Part shown: piece after piece, positions 35,801 to 44,800 of the stretch
How positions within the stretch are numbered: position 1 is the stretch's first letter
How the letters are laid out: every line of letters starts with the position of its first letter
NCBI RefSeq assembly: GCF_027595985.1
Contig: NC_073304.1
Location: forward strand, 216,568,000-216,631,999
DNA: 64,000 bases
Reading direction: 5' to 3'
DNA from: Sorex araneus
Taxonomy: Eukaryota > Chordata > Mammalia > Eulipotyphla > Soricidae
Program-made: the position numbers and the translations under genes
The notes under the pieces: model-generated
What the model was told of the DNA's origin: nothing
Databases searched by the model: none
The model's input: the letters and a program-made list of their open reading frames with translations, nothing else

Positions 35801-38800
35801 AGTGGGTAGCAGCAATGTACATCTTTTAAATAGTAGACCTGAGAAATTAAAGAGACACATGACAAAAATGGTATCAACAATACAACTAATTTGTGAATAT
35901 TTAAGAAGCACAGAATAAGGTTGGGGATGTGGCTCAGTAGTAAAGTACATGCCTTGCATATATATAGCCCTGAGTTTGAGCTCCATCTTTGCAACAAAAT
36001 TAAAATTAAAAAACCATGGGCCTGGGAAGACAGTACAGGGAAAAAGGTGCAAAACACGTACTTGGTGCTTACGAAGTGACATTGATATTTTTGAGTCACT
36101 GGTGTAAAACTTTATTAAAATCATTATAGTCTGGAGAGATAGTACAGCAGGTAGGGTGATTATATTGCATGTGGCTGACCCGGGTTCGATCCTGGCATCT
36201 CAGATGATCCCTTGAGCCAGTCAGGAGTGATCTCTGAGTATAGGGCCCGGAGTAAGCCCTGAGCACAGGTGGTGTCACTGTCTACCAAAAGAAAGTGTTG
36301 GAATAATAGCACAGCCAGTAAGGCACTTGCCTTCAATGCAACCAGTCCAAGTTCATTTCCCGGGCACCCTAAGCCCCACCAGGAGTGTTGCCTAAGTGCC
36401 GAGCCAGGAGTGAGACCTGAGCACTGCCTGGTGTGGTCCAAAATAAAACAAAAAAATTATGAATTGCTGGGACTAGGGAGATGGTTCAAGGGGTGATCTT
36501 ATAAGAGTTCCAGGTTCGATCCTGGATCGGCATAGTTTCCTATGTAATGCCAGTTGACCCAAAAACCAAATTTATGAAGTTGAGGGGCTGGGATTGTGGC
36601 TCAGTGGTTGAGTTCATGCCTTTGAATATTTGAGACCCAAGGTTTTATCCCCATCTCACTACCTCCTGTCCCATACTGCAAAAAAAAATAAGGGTGGGGG
36701 TAGGGAGAAGATAGTATGGCAGATCATGAAATTGATACAATCCTAGTTCCATCCTCAGCATCACATATGGTACCATCAGGTGTGAACACTGAGTATAAAA
36801 CTAGGAATTAGTGGGGCTGGAGCGATAGCACAGCGGGTAGGGCATTTGCCTTGCATGCGGCCGACCCGGGTTCAAATCCCAGCATCCCATATGGTCCCCT
36901 GAGCATGGCCAGGGGAAATTCCTGAGTGCAGAGCCAGGAGTAACCCCTGTGCATCGCCAGGTGTGACCCAAAAAGCAAAAAAAAAACAAACAAACAAACA
37001 AACAAACAAAAAAAAAAACCTAGGAATTAGGTGCTGAATATTATCTGGTTTGCCCCCAAAATATCCCTCCTCTTCCAGAATAAAAGAAAGAATTTTATAC
37101 TGCAGGTATAGCAAAGTATTTAAATTTTAAAAGATACAATAAGGACCAGAGAGATAGCTCAATGGCCTGGACAGAATGCTTTGCATACGGGGAGCCAAGG
37201 TTCAATTCTTGCATTGAATGGTCCCCTGAGCACATAAGTGGGAATAGTAGCTCCTGAGTACTAATGGGTATGGCTCAAAAGCAAAAACAATCATAAAAAA
37301 AACCTTAAAATAAATGACCACACAAAATATACAAGGGAGGGGCTAGAGAGATATATAGTATAGCAGGAAGAGCATTTGCCTTGCACACACCAGACCAGGG
37401 TTCAATCCCCAGCATCCATATGGGCTCCTGAGCCCCACTGGGAGTGATCATTAGGAACAGAACTACAAGGCTACTTTTTTGGGGGGTTGGGGTCCACATC
37501 TGGAGGTGATCAGGATTTAATCCTGGTTCTGTGTTTAAGGATTATTCTTGTCAGGGTTTGGGGATCATATGGGGTGCCAGGGATTGAACCCAGTCATCTG
37601 CAAATGCCGTTCCCACTTATTATCACTATGGCTCCATTTCATCTCTCTCTCTCTCTCTTATATTAGGTAACATGTTTTACAATCAGTTTCCATATTATCT
37701 AAAACTACTCAGCTATGAAAAAAGATTAAATCATGCAGTTTGCTGCAATCTGGATAGAGTCAGAAAGGTGTCATGCTAAGTGAAGTGAGGCAAAAAGAAA
37801 GCATTACCAAATGATCTCGCTTATATGTGGAATATAAAGAAAGACAAAAATAGCATATTTAATAAAGTTATTTATCCACTAGAGAAAAAAAAATAAGAGG
37901 GGGGCCCACACATAACCAGTAGTGTTCAGGGATTGCCCTGGCAGTGTTCGGTGGACCAGGTGGTAGCAGGGATCCAACCCAGGCCTCCAGCCCCTTGAGC
38001 CACCTCTCTAATCTTAAGAAAAATATTTTAAGAGTTGTTAATGTAGGGACCACATAGATAGTACAGGGATTAAGGTTCATGCCTTGTATATGGCTGACTC
38101 AAACTTGATCACTGCTACCACATAAAGCAGCACCTTATCCTCAGGCTTTCAAATTGACCAGCAGAGAACTGAGGAGAAGGCTTCCAACCTCTGAGTACTA
38201 CTTTGAGAGGCCTTCTCTGTCAAAAAATTAAAATAAAAAAAGGGGTTGAAGGACCAGAGCAACAGTACAACCATATATGGCATTTGCCTTGCACATGGTT
38301 CACCTGGATTCAATCCCTGGCATCCCATTTGGTCCCTCTAGCACTGTCAGGAATAATTACTGAGTGCAGAGCTAGGTGTAACCCCTGAGCACTGCCAGGC
38401 ATGGCCTCAAAACAAACAAAAAAGCAAAAGAGAGTTGATAATGTAAAACATGAAAAGAAATGTGAATATAACTGCAATTGTATTCTCTTCAAATAAGAAA
38501 TTTAAAATCATAAGTACTTATAAGTTTCAAAGGTCAGAAATCAGTTTTGTTCACAGAAAGTATCCAGTTTGGATGAAATAGCCATCTCTTTGACATTATC
38601 CTTTTATGGGGCTTGCATGTTAAGAATGTATAGAATTTTGTGTTCACATATTTTAAAAGGTTAAAAAAAAAGTCTTTCAACTGCCCAGTGAGATATGTAA
38701 ACTTCAATTACAGGAAATATATGATTAGTTTCCTCTAACTTTTAAAGTATTCTGTCTTCCTAAAATGGCAACAAACTATTGCATTCCTGTAATGGCAAAT

Positions 38801-41800
38801 GTTCTAAAATTATAAATAAGATATATATAGTAGGAAAACATATACTTGAATGTCATTAACATGTTTTTTAGGGGGAACACACCAAGCAGTGCTCAAGGCT
38901 TCATTCCTGGTGTGTTCAGGGGACCAGGGTTGGCCATGTGCAAGGCAGGCATCTTAACCCCTTTAGTATCTCTTGCCCCTGCATTTATTTTTTAACATCA
39001 CAACTACCTTATAAAATTGTGTATCTATGGGAAAAGTATTTTAATTTTACTTATTTTTTTGGTTTTGCTTTGGGGCCACTCCCGGAAGTGCTCAGAGCTT
39101 TTATTTATTTTTAGAATTTATTTATTTATTTTAGAAGTTGCTAAATGTATTTTTAGAACTTGCTATGTAACTCATGACCAGAACTGAATGTTTACTTTTT
39201 AGTTTAGGGTGTTGTTTTTTTTTTTAAGCCACATCTGACATTGCTCAGAGCTTATTCCTGGTTCTTTGCTCATGGGACCATGATGCAAGGGATCAAACTT
39301 GTATCGGCCACCTCTAAGGTATTATCTTTTTAAAAGTACTATCCTTTGGGGGCTGGAGTGATAGCACAGTGGGTAGGGCGTTTGCCTTACACTCGGCTGA
39401 CCCGGGTTCAAATCCCAGCATCCCATATGGTCCCCTGAGCACCGCCAGGAGTAATTCCTGAGTGCAGAGCCAGGAGTAACTCCTGTGCATCGCCAGGTGT
39501 GACCCAAAAACAACAACAAAAAAAAAGTACTATCCTTGTACTATTGCTCAAGGCTCTGTCCCTTTTATTTTTTTAATTTTTATTTTAAAAAATATATATT
39601 TTTTGACCAGAGAGATAGCACAGGGGTTTAGGCACCTTCCCTAAACCTTGGTTTGATCCCCAGGACTGCATATGCTCCCCTGAGTACTACCAAGAGCCAT
39701 ACCTGAACACATCCCAGGAGTAAGCCCTTGGCACCTTCAGTGTGACCCCCAAAACAAAAAAAAAACAAACTAAAAATTGGTTTTGGGTTTTCGGGTGGTA
39801 CTATTCCTGGCTCTGGGACTAATTCCTGGCTGTGTGCTTAGGGTCACTTCTGGCAGAGCTTGGTGGATCAAGTGGTGCTGAGTATTGAACCTGTGCCTAC
39901 AACATGCAAAGCAAGAAGTCAGCTAATTAGTTATTTCTCCAGTCCCAGACTTGAGTTTTAAACAAAAATGCTTCTTATTTTTGTGTATAAAAGACAAAAC
40001 AAGAAGCAACAAGACAAACCAGTTTTCTATTTCTATTTTTCTAGGCTGAGTTCTCTCCCATTTATGATTTGACATCTACTCCCATGACATATAATAGCAT
40101 GGAAATGCTAAGCTACAGTTGATTGTTGAGTGCCTTGTCTAATATAAAACTCCTATTATTAAAGTTTGTGGAACTAAGAGATAGTACAGTGAGTAAGACC
40201 TTTGGTCTGCATGTGCTTGACCTGGGTTTGATCCCTAGCATCCCACATAGTCCCCTGAGCACTGCGAAGAGTGCAGAACCAGGAGTAACCCCTGAGAATC
40301 ACAAGGTGTGACTCCCACCCCCAAAAATAATTGAAATAAATCAAGTTTATGATGTGCCATTAAAACTAATATTGGCCTGACTTTCTTTTCGTTTTTTTCT
40401 TTTTGGGTCACACCTGGCAATGCACAGGGGTTACTCCTAGCTCTGCACTCAGGAATCACCCCTGGCAGTGCTCAGAGGACCATATGGGATGCTGGGAATT
40501 GAACCTGGGTTGGCCGTGTGCAAGGCAAATGCCCTACCTGCTGTACTATTGCTCCAGCCCCTATCTTTATTTTTTTTTAATAAAGGTGCTCTGCAATACC
40601 TTTTAAGAGCCCAGCTGCTTTAAATTTTTCACAGTATATTTTTGTTTTTATTTTTTTCACATGAAGAGTCAAATATAATGTTCTTTCCACACTAGCCATA
40701 TGTTCTGTTTTGTGTAAAAAAACAAACTAAAATTTATGATTTTCATAGCTCAAAATTCTGAAAAAAAATTGGAGGGGCCACACCCAGCAGTTCTCAGAAC
40801 CTCTGCTCAGAGACCACTCCCGCAAGGGTTTGGGGGACCATAGGAGGTTCTGGGGATCAAATGTAGGTCAGCCTCCTGCAAGATAAGAGCCTTACCTACT
40901 GTACTATTGCTCTGACACTGAAAATGTTATTTATTTATTTTTGCTTTTTGGGTCATACCCAGCGATGCTCAGGGGTTACTCCTGGCTTTGCACTCAAGAA
41001 TTACTCCTGGCGGTGCTCAGGGGACCATATGGGATGCCGGGGATCGAACCCGGGTCGGCCGCGTGCAAGGCAAACGCCCTACCCGCTGTGCTATCGCTCC
41101 GGCCCCTGAAAATGTTATTTTAATGTCCAAAATGAGAACAGATTAGAGGACTGGAGGAACAGTAAAGAGGTTAAGGCATTTGCATTACATGTAGCAACCT
41201 GGTTTGATCCCTGACACAAGATATGGTCCCACAAGCACTGTTAGAAGTGACTGTTAGCACAGCTGGATGTGGCACAACCTTATTGCCACACCAAAATAAC
41301 ATATTTTACAATGGCAACATGAGAAAGTGGTAACCATATTGAACATTTATTTAAATAATCAGCAATAGTCTAGATATTTAGATTTGCCTTGCCTTGCACA
41401 CAGTTCACCTTAGTTCTATCCCCAGCACTACATATGGTCCCTGAGCACTGTTGGGAATGATTCTGAGCACAAAACCAGGAATAAGCTGCTGACCACAGCT
41501 GGGTGGGTGTGGCAGCAAAATCAAAATTAAATGGGAATAGAAATCATTATTGAATAACATTTATTTGAAAGGAATTTTTGTTGTTGTTGTTTGGCTTTTT
41601 GAGTCACAGCTGGTGATGCTCAGGGATTACTCCTGGCTCTGCACTCAAAAATTTACTTCTTAGGGCTGGAGAGATAGCATAGCGGGTAGGGCGTTTGCCT
41701 TGCATGCGGTCGACCCGGGTTCAAATCCCAGTGTCCCATATGGTCCCCTGAGCACGGCCAGGGGTAATTCCTAAGTGCAGAGCCAGGAGTAGCCCCTGTG

Positions 41801-44800
41801 CATCGCCGGGTGTGACCCAAAAAGCAAAAAAAAAATTACTTCTGGTGGTACTCAGGGGACCATATTGAATGCCGAGGTATTAAATGCCAGGTACTAAGCC
41901 CAGGGTGGTGGCATGCAATGCAAGGGCCCTAACTATTGTACTATCCCTCCTGCCCCTGACTAAATTTTAAAAGCTAGCTGTGGGATCAGAGAGATAGTAT
42001 AGTGGATAGGGCCCTTTGCCTTGCAAGAACAAACCTGAAATTGATCTTAAGCATTGCATATGTTCTTCCAAGGTCACCAGTAGTGATTCTATGCTCAGAG
42101 AAGTACAGCTGATGTGACTCCAAAATCAATAAGAAAAAAAAAAGCTGTGAGGCCAGAGAGATAGCTCAATGGGTAGAGTAACTCAGGAGATGTAGGTTGA
42201 ATGTCCCCCAAGCACCACTGGATACAAGACCAAGCACAGAACTAGGAGAAGACCCCAGCACCATTGGTTGTGGCTTCCAAATAACATAAAATAATATAAA
42301 ACAAAAAACTGGCTGTTACATATTTGCAAATTTTCTCCCTAAGCTCTGGTTATGCAACCTGGGCTTCCTAAATGCCTAATGAACTATATCTGTGGCCCAG
42401 AGACTTATTTGTTTTTCCCTCTTCTTTTATTTTTGTTGTTGGTGATGGTGTTTGGCATCAAATCAAGGGCATCACACATGCTGAGGTAAGTGCTCTACTA
42501 CTGAGTAACATCCCATACCTATAATTTTAACTGAATTATGCATGTAATTGTCTTAAAGCTGTTTTGTTTGTTTGGATATGGGTATAGAGAAAAAATTCTT
42601 TCAGATCAAAAATGAAAAATAAGTTCTGGGGCCCAAGATATAGTACAGCAGGTAAGGCACTTTTCTTGCACACAGAAGACATGAGTTTGATTCCTGGCAC
42701 CAGATACAGTCCTCTGAGCATTGTCAGGAGTGATCCCTGAGTATAGAGCCAAGGGTGGCTCAAATCCACCCTCCTAAGAAAAGAAAAATTCTTTTGCTAA
42801 GTACCACTTCCTCTGCCATCAAGGGTGAAGGATATATTTACAATAAAAAGTAATAAAAAGTAATTTCTGGGGCCAGAGAGACATTACAGTGCACAGGGCA
42901 CTTGTCTTGCACATGACCAACCCAGGTTTGAACCCTGGCATCCCCATATGATCTTCTGAGCCTGCCAGAAATCATCTTGAGCACAGAGCCAGGAATAGCC
43001 CCTGAGCGAGCAACCAGATGTGGCTCAAAAACAAACACAAACAAAACAAGTAATTGCTATATTCTGTTGCAGACTTTACTATGCCAGTTAAAATCAATAG
43101 ATTATAATTAGATTATGACTCAGTTAATCTTATTAAATATGCTTGATAATTATATACTTGATGTATTTACACATTTCTGTGGTCTTATTTGAAGCTAGAT
43201 ATCCTTGGGCTGCTAAAAGGTAAAACTTAACTATTATGCCTTTTTAAAAATATCACTATCACTTTAGTGTTATTACCATGTTTTAGATTCCTAGAAGGTG
43301 GTTTTATAATTAAATTGTTGTCATTAGTCAAGTCAAAGTTAAAACTTTATTTCAGCACTCAGAGAGAAAGAAAGCAATAAATGAGGTGAAAGACATAAAT
43401 TATTACAAATAAATGGAAGAAAGATTATACAAAATTTCCTTTGACAAGGCTATTTAATCATAGTATTATGATTTATTAGTAAGTGTGCAGGGTGCTTTAA
43501 TAAAAAAAGGAAACCACTGTTTCTGATAAGGGGATGATCTATAATAATGTGTTTAAATTTCTCCTCTATTTTAAGGACTAGGTTATAGTTGGAAGGAAGA
43601 AGGATATAAAGATGAAATATATAAGTTCCAAAGGGAGTAAAGCATGGAAAATATATCAGTAGCCTAATAGGTAAGCCACTATATAATAAGTGACACTACA
43701 TTCATCTAAAATCACAAGACTGAAACTACATGACAGTGCATTCTCTTATCTTTAAAGATAAGTTTAAGTGATAGTGGTTAAGAAAAAGTCATCAGACTGA
43801 AGAATATAAAAGGATCACAGATAAAGAGAAATCTAGGGGTCAGAGAGATAGTACAGTGGGAAGGGTGCTTGCCTTGTACACAGTGGACCCAGATTCAATC
43901 CCCAGTACCTTATATGGTCCCTCAAGCCCTGCCAGGAGTGATCCCTGAGCACAGAGCCTGGAGTAAACCTTGAGCACCACTGGGTGTGGCCTAAAATTTT
44001 TTTAAAAAAGCCACCTAAATTTAAAACCATCAAAATACAAAAACATATATACTTAAGGAAATATCCCATTTTTCACAAGCCCATTTTTTATTGCATAATA
44101 AAATTTCCTTAAGCATATCTCTTTACTTATTCCAATTCTAGTTTCATAAATTACCTAGAGATCTGTAGTGCTCCAGTATAGTGAGGTTTTGTTTCTTGCC
44201 ATGTAGTTCCAGGTTATGAAAGTCTTGTAGTAAAAGTCTTTTGCTTCCTGATGAGGTTGAGATGTAATTAATAACATGCTGGCTGACTGTTTTGGACACC
44301 ATGCTTAGCAAGCTGATATCCTTCACTACCAAAAGAAATAAACATGAATAGTTTGAATATAGGAATACCACTATTAGTATATCTATTCAATTATAAATTT
44401 AACAAATTAAAACTATTAAGTAACAAAAATACATATGTGAAAAAGGGAAAAATCTTAAAATTGTTTTAATTTCAATGCTAAATAAATTAGAAACATTTTG
44501 GTATATGACAGTTATCATTTTATTTAATAATATGCTTTAAAGAGTTTGAGCATTATACTTTCTCACTGTGCCCCTTACACAACAATGAGGAAACTAGAAA
44601 ATAAACATAATGTTAACACTATCAACTTCTCAGTAGAATCTAAGGTGACAAGTTAATTTATAGTAAAAACAAAAATTTGAGTCTATGCAGCCTATTCATA
44701 GTCGACAAATCTCACCTGACAAATAGTTTAAGATTATCTGGAATATTTCCAATGGCAAGGCTTTAAAATTTCCAAGTGCTGATAATAGCAGAGAATCAGA

